A DNA stretch of 64,000 nt. It comes from Gnetum montanum. Its lineage: Eukaryota > Streptophyta > Gnetopsida > Gnetales > Gnetaceae. The notes beneath the pieces are model-generated. The model was given only the letters and a program-made list of their open reading frames with translations, did no database searches and had not been told where the DNA came from. How positions within the stretch are numbered: the first letter of the stretch is position 1; every line of letters begins with the position of its first letter. Below, piece after piece: positions 10,673-22,079 of the stretch. The stretch spans positions 376,053 to 440,052 of the forward strand of contig MNCI01001321.1 of assembly GCA_015680685.1 (NCBI GenBank), read 5' to 3'. The position numbers and the translations under genes were made by a program.

Positions 10673-10794
10673 GGTTATGAAGTTGTGTGTGAAATTACGT
10701 GTGACTTTTAATAATTATTTCTTCCTAAAAGATATATCATTAAGTCCTTTATAGCAACCTTGTATGATATAACTAATCTAGATAACTAGCACCA

Positions 10795-10812
10795 TCCCTG
10801 GCAACGATGCCA
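10795..10812 (-). promoter_or_regulatory. Primer-binding site of element A, tRNA-Asp type
   Basis: The minus strand reads TGGCATCGTTGCCAGGGA one base inside the 5' LTR. It matches TGGCGCCGTTGCCGGGGA, the complement of the plant tRNA-Asp 3' end used by Athila-type elements, at all but three positions. Confidence 0.8.
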
Positions 10813-10813
10813 A

Positions 10814-11668
10814 TGATGAGTGGCAAGGTACCCCTACACTCAACCATATGAATACGAGCATTCTCACGCATGATCTGATCAAACTCCGCAAACGAACTAG
10901 TTGTGGCAGCTAGACAGTTAGCCTTAGGTTGCAGTTCACTGTCTTCCCACCTGGACTAGTATTATATTTGTCACGTATGGTTTAGTCTAGAGTAAGGTGT
11001 ATGATGGATTTCCAATCTAATGCTAGTCCTGAGGAAATGGAAGATAATATCAACTAGGCTAAGATAGGAGAGAAAGGGTAAGAGAATATAATCTAGCCTA
11101 AGTGCAATGAGCATTCATTTCTTGATTATCCGTACACATCTTGGACTTCATGCATGACTGCCACTGGGATTACCAAGCATAGATCCTAGGTACGCTACTA
11201 GGTTACCAAGTAGTCCCACTTAAATGCTCGTAATCAAGTCGTACTCATTTTGTGTTCTAACATGAGCTTAAAGGTGAGAGAGTATTAACTAGGAAAGCAG
11301 TAAATAACAATAACAAATAAATAAATAAATAACAAAGTGAATGCTGCAATGATGAAGTAATCTCGATCTTTATTGCTGGTTATGTGCATGTCCAAGTACG
11401 TCACACTCGAATAAAGGATGCCATACAATTACATTCACCACACTGCAGGCATACACAGGAAAAATAATATATTTCTGGAAGGAACAAACTACTAGAGTTT
11501 AGCTACAATCTAACTCTCTTTGCCTAAAACTAGGAAAGTTACCTCTTATTTATAGAACTGGCGGTGGACTATGATATCATGTATGCGATATCGTGGGAGA
11601 TGCAATATCACAGCTGATGCAATATCGCGTACAATATATCGCGGCCTATGCAATATTGCGTTCCATCA
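10814..11668 (-). repeat. 5' LTR of element A
   Basis: 855-bp LTR, plus-strand TGATGAG...TTCCATCA. On the minus strand U3 is only ~114 bp. It consists of degenerate GATATC-type palindromes (11571-11660) next to TATAAATA at 11554-11547. R/U5 contains the repeated GGGATTACCAAG motif near 11165 and a degenerate copy near 11200. Confidence 0.9.
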
Positions 11669-11936
11669 ACGAGTATACTTGAATAAACCATAAGGAGTAG
11701 AATACCTAACAATATCCATGAAATGATTCTTCATCATCTCACAAAATATCCTTTTAAGTACAAGGTTACATGAAATGTAGAGATATTCACATGGGTCATT
11801 TTATAAATCTATGACATAACTTCAAAAATACAATAAAGCCTTATTTTTCCACTTACGACATATCACTTAATCATCAATGCTTCCATTGCATACTATAATT
11901 TAACATTTGCTCCATTATCTAGAAACTCCATTAAAG
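11669..11936. other. Spacer between elements A and B
   Basis: About 270 bp of AT-rich sequence with no feature recognised. It is the left flank of the element B target site (CCTCC at 11937-11941). The matching right flank starts at 37440. Confidence 0.6.
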
Positions 11937-11941
11937 CCTCC

Positions 11942-12797
11942 TAATGAGTAGTGAGTAGTCCCTACATTGAACTATATGAATCAAGACCATTGTAGCAATA
12001 ATCCAGTTGAATTTCATGGACTTTAGCTCTTAAATGCACAATAGGCAAAGGTAGTGACTTAGAGACGTGATCATTGTCTTCTTGGCTTCACTTGTGTGAG
12101 TGCAAGTGTGTTAAGTGTAAGCCAAGGTACATGATTTATATTTTGTCTAAGTATGAAATAAAGAGAGAATTAATTAATGATTAACTATTTAACTATCCAA
12201 TATCCTAATCTAACTATCCTAACCTAAGCATCTGAGCCCACTTTTTGTTTGCATCTTGAACTTTCTTTAACACTAATGGGTTATCAAGTGCTTATCATTG
12301 GGCATACCAAATAGCCACTACTGGGATTACTAAGCCTTGAGTGGTATGTTTGAAGTGGTTGTACTTATGCATTTATTATTAACCATACTAATTAATCAAA
12401 GACATTAACATAAAAATGCATAAGTAAATAAATGCACAAAAGGGAACATTAATTTATTCCAAGTACTGTAAGAAATGCTAAGAATCTTGTCTTTATTGAT
12501 GGTCACATCAATGTGTTCGAGTACAAGATGTTTGAATAAAGAATCATACAATCCTTGAAACCCTACTATGGTCACTCAGAAAATATTCTAACTCTAGGCT
12601 AAGAAAATTGCAAGAGCTTCGCTATGCTATGGACTTAATGTGCCATAAATGTTATGGGTATGTGCATTTATATTAGCAAAGATAGACACTATATCAATGC
12701 ATTTGCATTGATGCATCTAACCATGTGTCGACAAGGTTATGTTAATGGGGTTACGTTGATAGGACTACATCAATGTAGCCTTTCGAGTGATTTATCA
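11942..12797 (-). repeat. 3' LTR of element B
   Basis: 856 bp, starting TAATGAGTAG (the first base pair mutated from TGATGAG) and ending TTTATCA at 12797. It matches 36569-37434. The U3 module (about 12690-12780) is a cluster of CATTGATG/CATCAATG palindromic units beside a TATA-like TTTATATT. R/U5 has the conserved ACTGGGATTAC motif near 12319. Confidence 0.88.
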
Positions 12798-12811
12798 TAC
12801 CCCCATGATTG
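12798..12811 (-). promoter_or_regulatory. Polypurine tract of element B
   Basis: The minus strand reads AATCATGGGGGTA directly upstream of the 3' LTR, the same tract as in A, C and D. Confidence 0.75.
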
Positions 12812-13039
12812 AATGAAAACTCATCCTAAACTAAAAATAAAGTAGGATCAAGCTTCTTACAAAATTGAGAAAGTATGAAATCATGGACTAACTAACTCTA
12901 CTAATTGAATTCAAGTGCTAGATTTTATAGAATTGCAATAATTACAAAAATGGACGTTCAAGATAACAAAATTGAACACCCTTACAAATATGGACAGATG
13001 GAATCCTCTAGTAGCCAAAGACAAAGAGAAGATTAAACA

Positions 13040-15846
13040 ATGCTAGGAGGTGAAGGCTCCTGAAGTGTTAAAGGACCTTCTCTAGCCTTCAATGCTCCTG
13101 GAAATGATGATTGAGGTTGAGACAATGGTTGTGGCTATCCTGTTGCAGTTGCTACTTTAGGTGGAAGGTGAAAGACATCCAACAATGCCTTCATCTTCTC
13201 CTTACTTTGTGGGTCATACATAGTCTACATGGCTTTGCTAATGTGGGTCGGTACAAGAATGTCCCACAAACAAGACATTACTAGAAACAACTCCTTAACA
13301 TTTATAAATCATGCTACAAATTATTTATGTTCAATGTCAAATGTCTTCACAAGGTTTTGTAGTTCATGGTAGTCATTCATCCTTCTAGACAAGTTCTTAG
13401 TAATTGATCACTAGTTTGTAAATTGGCTCCTGAGAACTTCAAGCTTTGCATTAGCTATTTCCAACTTCTTCTTGATGTCTTTGTGATGCTTAAACTTAAC
13501 CTCATAATGGAGGTATGAGCTAGTCACCTATTTCTCTAACTCTAACCTTAGCCTTCTAGCTTTTAGCATTACCAAGTTTGCATAATGGAGGTTGGCAAGT
13601 TCTATGTACTCTGTCATATCCTTTAGGTGGATCTCTACTTTATTTTAGGCATTCAATCCATCAAAGATTGGTTGCCATACATTGTCTCTTTGTTAGTCCT
13701 TGGCTAGTTGAATCTCTTTCTCGTTTACCTCCTTGAGGAGTCCAACCTAGTCCTCGTAATCATTTTTTAATCATTCAAATTTTAGGGCCATATTCTTCCA
13801 AGTGATTACCTTAATGGCCATTTTCTGGCAAAGTGCACAGATCTTCTCCATTGAAAGATTGTAGTTCTTTATTACCAAACTCCTCAAATTCATGTTCACC
13901 TTGACAAGCTACTCCTACTGTTGTCCCACAAATTTGATCATCTAGACTTTTTTCTCCTAGAGATTACGTAGGTGATGAATATCTCTGGTTAGAGTTAGGC
14001 TCTCTTTATGGACTTATGACAAGTCCTTATCAGTGTTAAAGGTAAGAGCCTCTAATAAGGATGTGTCGAAGACCATCATCTCCTTCACATTATTAGCCCC
14101 TTTTAATTTGTTCTGAAACTCTAGGAAAGCTTCATCTTATGTAATGACTTGGCTAAGAATGGTAGTATTGACCAAGTGGGCTATTAGTTCCACAACTTTG
14201 GTAGCCAACCATTGATTTTTAATCATGGTTACCTCAAGTTGAGTGTTTACAATGATGATCTTGCCCTTGGTCTTTGACAGCTCCAATTGGATAACTGTGA
14301 TTCCTTTTGAAAGATCAAAGATCTCTAGAAATGGTTGCTTGGTTCCCACTAGTCGATCTAACACTTCCTTGTGTTGGGCTATGCTTATCCTTCCATTGAC
14401 TACTCCTACAAAAACCTGCACATCTTTGAGTGTAGCAATGTCTAGTAGGGTTGCCTCAAGAGCTTTTAGAGCCTCTACTACTCAATTGGCCACCACCTCC
14501 ACTATTGTTTCCTATCCATAGTGCTACATCACTAGGACAATCACCTCCTCACCCTCCTCTAGGTGCATCGAAAAGTATCAAAATTTCCAAATATCTTTGG
14601 GAATTTCTATTTTCCATGGATGGATATCATCACTTCTTGGATGCTCGAATCCAATCTCATGGATGCCTACATCTATTGTGTTGAAAAAAACAATGTAGTC
14701 TCTTCCAGCTAGTTGATTATTTCGGTTACCTCTTCAAGATGGCTTAATGTTGGCCAATAGACTAATGGCTCTCCACCACTAGGTTCTCCTTGCTACTGCT
14801 GCAAAAGTTGATCATAGAGCTTTCTCATATGGTCAATTACTACACAAGACTTCAACATTATTTCTCTAGTAGGTGGTGGTGGTGGTGGTGGCCACTCCTC
14901 TTCAAGCAGCTTGATGGATGTCTTGTCTTTCATCATCTCCTTCCAAGATGCAGTAGGAGCATGAAAAAGTGTATCATTCACATAACTAGCTATTCCTCCT
15001 CTGTGGCATAGTTTTTTGATTAGGCATGGACAAGGGAGTATCTTCCTCCTTCACTTATTCTCTTTGAATTAATTTTCAAGAAGATGAGATAGGGGAGGTT
15101 GACTAGGAACTTTTCACTTAGAATGATATGCATGGGTGGGGGTAGATAGTGACCCTACTTGGCCTCAGTGTTGGTTTTAGGTGATAGGTTATAATCTTGA
15201 AGTAGGCCCTCTTTGCCTTAGTGAGTGTACTATACTCCTTACGGTCCACTTCATAGCACTGTTGGATCTGTTCATGTTTTTACGTTAGGATCTGCTTGTG
15301 TAGGAATCTTTGCCAAGGTTTCCCCAGTGCTAGGAAATTCAAGGGCCTCTACAATGTCCTTAACTAAATAGAACACACTAATGTCCTTTATTTTCATGGT
15401 CATGTTTGCCTATCTATTATTCCATAAGAGATAAGTCTTTCCAATGCACCACTCTCCACTAGAAGTGAGAATGGGCCACATGAGAGATCATTGCAGTTAT
15501 GTCTTGATCTCTTCTAGTGTCAGGTCCAATAAGGGATCAAAATTGAGTTTCTAAGGAATGGCACTTTAGACCTTCTTAGAATTAATTTTCTTTAGATAGG
15601 CCTTAGTGAAGCTAACCTCTAAATTTGGTCTAGGCCTTGGCACCTTGTCTTTCCTAGACTATCCCATTTCTATGATGGGAATTTGATGAATAGATTCTAC
15701 TTTGGGCTTCTCATGAAGAGGTCCCATGGCATAGGTATTGACCTTGCCTTCTTGGGATTGTTTTTATGGCTATTGGCCCCTTCCCCCTCTTGGTTACTTC
15801 TCTCATGATTGTGATGATCCTTCTCACTGTGATCCTTTTGATGAAT
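13040..15846 (-). pseudogene. ORF2 of element B, decayed
   Basis: Homologue of ORF2 of A and C. The initiator ATG seen in C is lost here: a one-base deletion and substitution at 15844-15846. Recognisable parts include YEVDRKEYSTLTKAKRAYFK and ITYHLKPT (~15240-15160), a proline run from a CCA microsatellite (~14874-14895), and a long coiled-coil C-terminal half with VNGRISIAQHKEVLDRLVG and TKQPFLEIFDLSKGITV near 14400-14290. The tail resembles the C copy (MWTMYDPQSKEKMKALLD near 13210). Many TAG stops. Boundaries are approximate. Confidence 0.65.
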
Positions 15847-16268
15847 CTATGATCACACACATATCCAAGGATTAGCATTTTATGTGTAACTTAAAATACT
15901 TTGATATGTTTTCCCCTTTGGCTAGTTACACTTAGGTCATGATAAATTGATTATTTTAATATTATATCAATGGCTACCCAAGTTTGTTTATGAGGTTTAA
16001 CTTATGTGGATTGGTGATATTTAATATTATTTTATTAGTTAAACCATTTGAAAGTTGAAAAATTTCAAGAAATTTTCTATTAGAAACCATAGGCTTGTGG
16101 CCTTCACACTGTAAAGCTCACTTCTAGTAGCTAAAGGATCGAAGAACGAGTTGATTTGGACAAGTAGTTAGAAAGTTATGGGCTAGGGAAGTCTATGGGC
16201 TCTAAAAATTTTAAAACTTCCCATAGCATTATGAGGAAAATGTAAAATTTTGGCTAACTCCCATAATG

Positions 16269-16330
16269 TATTTATACTATTTTTCTCCTACATCAATAGG
16301 GATGCATTGATGTAGCCAAAAATAAAAATT
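16269..16330 (-). promoter_or_regulatory. Internal U3-like promoter module of element B
   Basis: TATAAATA on the minus strand at 16276-16269, preceded (higher plus coordinates) by CATCAATAGGGATGCATTGATG. That is the same palindrome type as the B LTR. The former ORF2 start is ~430 bp downstream. The position matches the modules in A and C. The palindrome array is shorter and decayed. Confidence 0.5.
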
Positions 16331-16568
16331 TTCACAATTGAAAAACTAAGGAAGGAAAGGGAGTTTTTCCATAATATTTGAATCCATAGAAAGCCTAGAA
16401 TACGGAAAAATGTGTGAAGAGGTCTAGGAATATGTTTGGAAAGGAGATTTGGTAGGAGACTAATTTCCAAGAAGTGCAAAAACTAGATGCACTAAGGTGA
16501 AAAACTATGGTTTTGAAAGCAAAATGCCTAAGGGATAAGAAACTTAGCCATCCCAACCAAAGAGTATG

Positions 16569-17472
16569 CTATGAGTAGCTATGCCCAACCATATGAATTA
16601 CAAGCATTCATGCATAATCTAGTCAAGTTCAGCAGACCTTAAGTTCCCATGTACACTAGTTCTAGAAGGTGAAATCTAATTGTGATGATCATTCTCTTCC
16701 CAACTACACTTGTGAAGCTTAGTTGTATGGTTCAATGTAATCAAGTCACATGATTTTTATTATTTTATACTTTATTCCTATACGATTAATAACAAGTTGA
16801 AACTTAATTTATGAACCAATTTAACTAATCTAATTGCTAATTAATAACTAAGTATCCTAACATAAGCATCTAGTCCCACTTTTCGTACACATCTAGAACA
16901 TATACAACATTGCTGGGTGATGAAGCGTTAAGCACTGTTAGGATTACCAGGTGTTGTATGTTATGCTCGAAGTGGCCGTACTTATGTGTTTAATCTTTTT
17001 AGCTTAATTAATTAATCAATCAATTAAAGTCTATTTTATCTTAATTAATTTCATAATTAATGAAAACAATAAATGCAAAAATAAATCATTAATCTATTCC
17101 AAGTGCTGCAAGGTTTGATCAAAAGGCTCATCTTTATTACCATTCACACTAGTGTGCTCAGGTACATCAGTGCTCAAATAAAGATCTGTACACTTTCTGA
17201 TTCCTACTATGGGCACTCAAAAAAATATTCTAACTCTCAAATGACAAAATTGCAAGAGCTCTACTAGAACTATGATAAGACATGCCATAAACATAGCTGG
17301 TGAGTACGTATTTATAGACTTTATTATGGAGCTATGTTGACAAGGTCCCATAAATATAGTAAATGCTACATCGACGTCACCTTGTCGATGGGGCAACACC
17401 ATGTCAATAGGGACCCATCGAAGAGGCCACGTTAATGGGGGCTTATCGATGTGACACTTTGATGCTTCATCA
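16569..17472 (-). repeat. 3' LTR of element C
   Basis: 904 bp, starting CTATGAGTAG (first bases mutated) and ending CTTCATCA at 17472. It matches 26804-27695. U3 carries TCGATG/CATCGA-type palindromic units (~17365-17450) next to TATAAATA at 17316-17309 (minus strand). Confidence 0.92.
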
Positions 17473-17486
17473 TACCCCCATGACTA
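17473..17486 (-). promoter_or_regulatory. Polypurine tract of element C
   Basis: The minus strand reads TTAGTCATGGGGGTA abutting the 3' LTR, conserved with A, B and D. Confidence 0.78.
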
Positions 17487-17689
17487 AATGAAAACTCTTC
17501 CTTAAGTTTATTTACAAAATTAGAAAGGTATGGGATTATTGATTGACTCTTGACATAACAAAACTAAGTTTCCAAGTGTACAGATCAACATCATTACAAA
17601 AATTTGTGGTGTTCATGACATAAAATTAAACACCAATACATGACTACTCAAATTGGATAGCACATCCTTTGATGGCATGAAGATGGTTG

Positions 17690-20562
17690 AAAAGATCAAA
17701 TGGTCCTAGGCAGTGGAGGTTCCTTAGGTTCCAAAGGACCTTTGCCAACTTCTAGTGCATGCAGTGGTTGAGGCAACTGTGGCTATCCTATTGTAGCTAC
17801 TACCTATAGTGGAAGGCAAAATGCATCTAGTAATGCTTTCATCTTCTCCTCCTTGCTCCGAGGATCATTCATAGTCCATGTGGCATCACCAATGTGGGCT
17901 GGAAAGGGAATATTCCATAGATAGGGCATTACTAGGAATAGCTCCTTGATGTTGACAAACCAAGTAGCAAATTGTTTGCATGCGACATCGAACACCTTTA
18001 CTATGTTCTGCAACTCCTAGTAGTCATTCATTCTTTTGGCTAGGCTCTCAGTAATAGATCTTTGATCAGTGTATCTACCATTTCCTTTTCAAGCTTTTGT
18101 TTAGCATTTTCCTCTACAAGATTTTGTTTGGTGTCCTTGTGGTGCTTGAACTTGGCCTCATACAACAAGTATGAGTTGGCCACTTGCTTTTCCAATTCTA
18201 ACTATGGCAATGTGATAGTCAACATAGCCAAGTTTACGTACCATAGATTAAAAAGCTCTATATATTTAGTCATTTCCTCTATCTACAACTCATTCAGACA
18301 AATTTCTACTATATTGTACTAATCAATCCCATCAATGATGGGCTACCATAATTTGTGTCCTTGTTAGAGTTGCTAAAGGGTCTCATTCATCTTTACCTTC
18401 ATAACTTGAATATGTTTTTTATTTACTTATTTCTATAGGTTGACCTAGTCTTTGTAGTGATTCTTGACTCTCTTGAATTTAAGAGCCTCTGATTTCCAAG
18501 TAGCTACTTCTATTGTAGTCTTTTGGCAAAGGGCATGGACATCCTCCATGGAGAGGTTTCTATTCTCAGCTACCAATCTCCTTAACTCTGTGTTTTCTTT
18601 AGCTAGTTGCTCCTACTATTAAAGGATAAAATCAATTAATTATCGTTTATGCACATCAACATTTCATAGGTGATGATTTTCTACGATTAGCTACACATTT
18701 TCTTAGTGGATCAGATCCAAGGCCTTTTGAATTTTAGGCTAGGTAGCCTTTGCCAAGGATAAATAGAATACAAGTGTCTCCATCGCACCTTCAACCCCTT
18801 TCAACCTAGTATGAAGCTATTCAAGAGCTTTATCTCTTTTTAGTATTGGGTTGAGAAATGCAAGGTTGTCAATCTAGGCTGTTAATTCAGCAACCTTTGC
18901 AGCAAAGCATTCATTCAACGCCTTGGCTATTTCAAATTGCCCCTCTAATATAATATTTTTGGCTTGTGCCTCTAACAGCTCTGACTAGGCTGTAGTGATA
19001 TTATCTAGAAGGTCAAAGACATCCAAAAGTGGTTACTCAGCTCCTACTAGTAGATCTTGCAGTTGTTCATGCTTTGCTATGCTTAATCTACAACTTATGA
19101 TCCCTACGGACATATGAACATCTTTAAGTGTAGTGATGTCTAGTATAGATGTTGTAGGTTTATTAAGTATTTTGGTAATTTTTTTAGTAACCATCTCAAC
19201 CACTATTTCTTACCCCTAGTGCTACATCACTTGTGTTGTTGCCCCCTCCCCTTCCTCTAGGTGTACCAAGGAGGTCATGGTATTCCCAAAAATGTTAGTG
19301 AGTTGCTACTATTTTGAGAGAGATACCATTACGTCTCTGGCACTAGGATTTGAACTCATGGATAACTATATTTGTTGGATAGAGAAAATGGCTCCACATC
19401 CTTCCATCAGGCTGACTATTTGGGCCACCTCATTTAGGTGACTCATTGCTGGCCAATACATAAATGGATCTCCATCACTCATGCCTACTTGTTACTCTTG
19501 CTTGCTCAAGAGCCATTCTTGATACTTGTACAATTATTGGAATGTTTCAATAATGTTCAACACAATTTGTTGAGTGGAAAGTGGAGGTGGTGGTTGCTAC
19601 TCCTCTTGTTGGATTATTGTTGTAGATGTTTTGTCCATCATATTCATCCAATTAGTGGTTAGAGCACATCATATAGCATCATTAGTGTAGCAGAATGTTC
19701 CTTTCCTCTAACATGGTTTCCTAGTGAGGCATGGAAAGGGGAGTTCCTTCCTTTCACATTCATTCTCCTTGAACTACTTCTCTATCTCTAGATAGATTAG
19801 CTATGGAAGGTTAACCAAGAATCTTCCACTCAGATCAACACATGCACAGGTAAAAAAGGTAGTGATATTATTAGGCCTCACCATGGAATTTAGGTGAAGG
19901 GCTACAATCTTGTAGTGGATTCTTTCTATTGGTGTGAGCACTCCATATTCCTTGCATTTGACACCATAACACCACTAAATTAATTTCTTTTTGATGTTAG
20001 GGTTTACCTACATCAGAATCTTGGTAAGATTCACCCTAGTTTTAGGCAACCCAAGTGCCTCTGTAATGGCTTGCACTGTGTAGGACACTAAAATATCCTT
20101 GATTTTGATCATTGAACTAGCCTACTTGTTGTTCCAAAATAATAATGTCTCTTCCATATACTACTCCTTGCTAGAAGTGATAATTGGCCACATGGGAGAG
20201 GTCTTCAATTCGTCCTATACCTTCTTAGGTGCTTACTCCAAGAAAGAGTGAAAGTTCAATTCTTGAAGCATTATCTTTTGGACCTCCCTTGATCTAATTT
20301 GAGTTAGGTAAGCCTTCTTTAAGGTCACCTCAAGGTTTTCCTTTTGAGGTGGTGCCCCATCCTAATGGGAATGTTCTATTGCTACTACTTGTTTTGGAAT
20401 CTAACTAATAGAATCCACTTTAGCTTCTTCCCTAAGAGGTCCCATGGCATGGGTTGTAATTGGTTCTTTCTGAGGCTATTGTTGGCCCCTTCCCATTCTT
20501 GGCCATCTCTTCCTTGGTTGAGATGGTCCTCCTTCCTACATGTGTTTGCCTTTTGATGCCAT
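17690..20562 (-). pseudogene. ORF2 of element C, decayed
   Basis: Starts at ATG 20562 (MASKGKHM, then stops) and runs about 2.87 kb, roughly 950 codons, with many TAG stops and some frame changes. Lys/Arg-rich N-terminus; the middle is Pro-containing (~19590). The C-terminal half (~19150-18000) is Glu/Lys/Gln-rich coiled coil. The final block (~18013-17804) reads VKVFDVACKQFATWFVNIKE and MPYLWNIPFPAHIGDATWTM, conserved with A and B. As in the other copies it follows an internal TATA module and precedes the PPT. It is probably the env-position ORF of this lineage. No transmembrane segment was recognised and the function is unknown. Confidence 0.68.
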
Positions 20563-21013
20563 CTATGGTCACAACATGTCCATGGATTAGTAGATATAAT
20601 GTGTAACTTAAAATCTTTGGATACCTTATCTTGTTAATTAGTTACACTTGGCTATGGTTGGACCATGGTAGAATGATTATTTTATTCTTATTTTATTAAT
20701 TAATTTTTATTATAAGTGTCATCAGAGCTTGTTGGAAGGGTTTAACTTCTATAATTGGGTGTTTAAATGTTGATTTCCTAGTTAAATCTTTTTGGGAGTT
20801 AGAAAAATGGCAAAAACTTTTCTATCAAAAATGGCACATTTGTGGTCCCCATGACTAAGATCTTGCCACTAGGAGCTATAGGGTTAATAAATGGAGTGAT
20901 TTGGACAAATAGTTAGAAAGTTATGGGCTCTAGAATGTTTTGGGCTTTGAAAATTGCAAAATTTTCCTTAGTAGTTGTGAGCAAATGTGAAAATTTCTAA
21001 GGGGGGTTGCACA

Positions 21014-21115
21014 TATTTATACTATTTTTACACTACGATGATTTGGCCACATATATTGGGCCTTGTATACACATGGGCTCTGTTGATGGGGCCCCTTTTA
21101 TGGGGTCTGTAAACA
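21014..21115 (-). promoter_or_regulatory. Internal U3-like promoter module of element C
   Basis: TATAAATA at 21021-21014 (minus strand) with a GGGCC/CCCATG-rich palindromic stretch (~21034-21110) upstream of it, resembling the GGGCCC/ATCGATGGG segments of the C LTR U3 (27600-27680). The ORF2 ATG is ~455 bp downstream. It is the third instance of the same arrangement. Confidence 0.5.
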
Positions 21116-22079
21116 AAATTTTCAAACTTGAATATTTCAAAAAATACAAGGAATTTTTGAATGAATTTGGGATCTATAGAGTTCCAGAAAAGCCAAGAAT
21201 ATGGTAAAATCATTGAAAAGGATCTTTGAAAGTTCAAAAATTCAAAAATTTGATGGAGAATGTATGAATTAAAGAAAAATATGTAAAAGAGCACACAATT
21301 AGATGCAAAATATTGGTGCATGAAAGATTCTAATTGCAAAAATGCTTAAGGATAAGGTGCTTAACAAACCCAACCAATAGATATGCAAGTGAGTACTTCC
21401 CATAGTAGGCACATGCCATAATTACCCTTGCATAACCTCAACCTAAGGAGTCTATTAGCCCCATAGGTGATTAATGATTCATGAAGGTTTAGGACCAAAA
21501 CCTAGAATATTCTACCAAATAATTCAAGTACATCAAACAAAGACACTGAATCAAGATAGTACCAATGTCCATGAAACAAGGAACCTCACACTTCCAAAGC
21601 AAGGAAAACCATAGAGTTTGTGGATGGGTGGATGATGTGGACTCATTGGTTATTCCATGAAGAAGAAACCATGTCTTAACCAGTAGTACAAAATTTCAAA
21701 AATAGAAATCAAAAATTAACAAACAAAAACATTAAGCATAAGCCACCATTAGTAATAGCTAAGCACCACTATGTCATGTTAGCACAAAGCATGTTTATTA
21801 ACAAAAATAAGAAAATCATAGTAAAATAAAGTAAAATATATAAGAAAGTATAAAATATTCAAGAAAGATTCAAATGTATTAATGATGATCTAAAACAAAA
21901 AATGATGTAAGATAGGGAAAATTTTTAAAGGCAAAAATATGTAAAACAAAAAATAGAAAAATTGAGGAGCCAGGTATGTTATTAGCATGGATGGCCATCT
22001 CCCACATGAATAAGTTGGAAGGAAAAGATCTAAAAAATTAAGCATGATTGTCCATCTATTGAGGTATTTGTTGCACTAG
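21116..22079. other. Non-coding region of element C between integrase and internal promoter
   Basis: No coding pattern; A-rich stretches at 21700-21960. It contains the family's conserved blocks and, at its right end (~21985-22015), GATGGCCATCTCCCACATG, a decayed copy of the PPT-like tract seen better in B (~30195) and D (~51300). Confidence 0.5.

Larger units (their letters stand above)
3461..11668 (-). mobile_element. Element A: Athila-like Ty3/gypsy retrotransposon, no visible pol, carries gag and ORF2
   Basis: Minus-strand LTR element. The 5' LTR is at 10814-11668 and the 3' LTR at 3461-4071 has lost its outer end. The tRNA-Asp-type PBS is at 10795-10812 and a PPT starts at 4072. Order on the minus strand: 5' LTR, PBS, gag (10672 to 9043), N gap, non-coding region, internal promoter-like module (~7563-7470), ORF2 (6999 to ~4235), PPT, 3' LTR. 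No protease, RT, RNase H or integrase pattern is visible. The 468-N gap (8425-8892) sits where pol belongs, but unless mis-sized it is too small for pol. The left LTR truncation means the target duplication cannot be checked; the five bases right of the element are ACGAG. Confidence 0.85.

Noticed and set aside
14874-14895. GGT microsatellite as an independent feature
   Set aside because: It encodes the proline run of ORF2 in B and also appears, shorter, in C; it is part of the ORF.
15890-20640. Intron with splice sites in the ORF2 leader (shared TAAGTTACAC-type words in B and C, GGTAAGTAG in A)
   Set aside because: No consistent donor/acceptor pair across the three copies could be set by eye.
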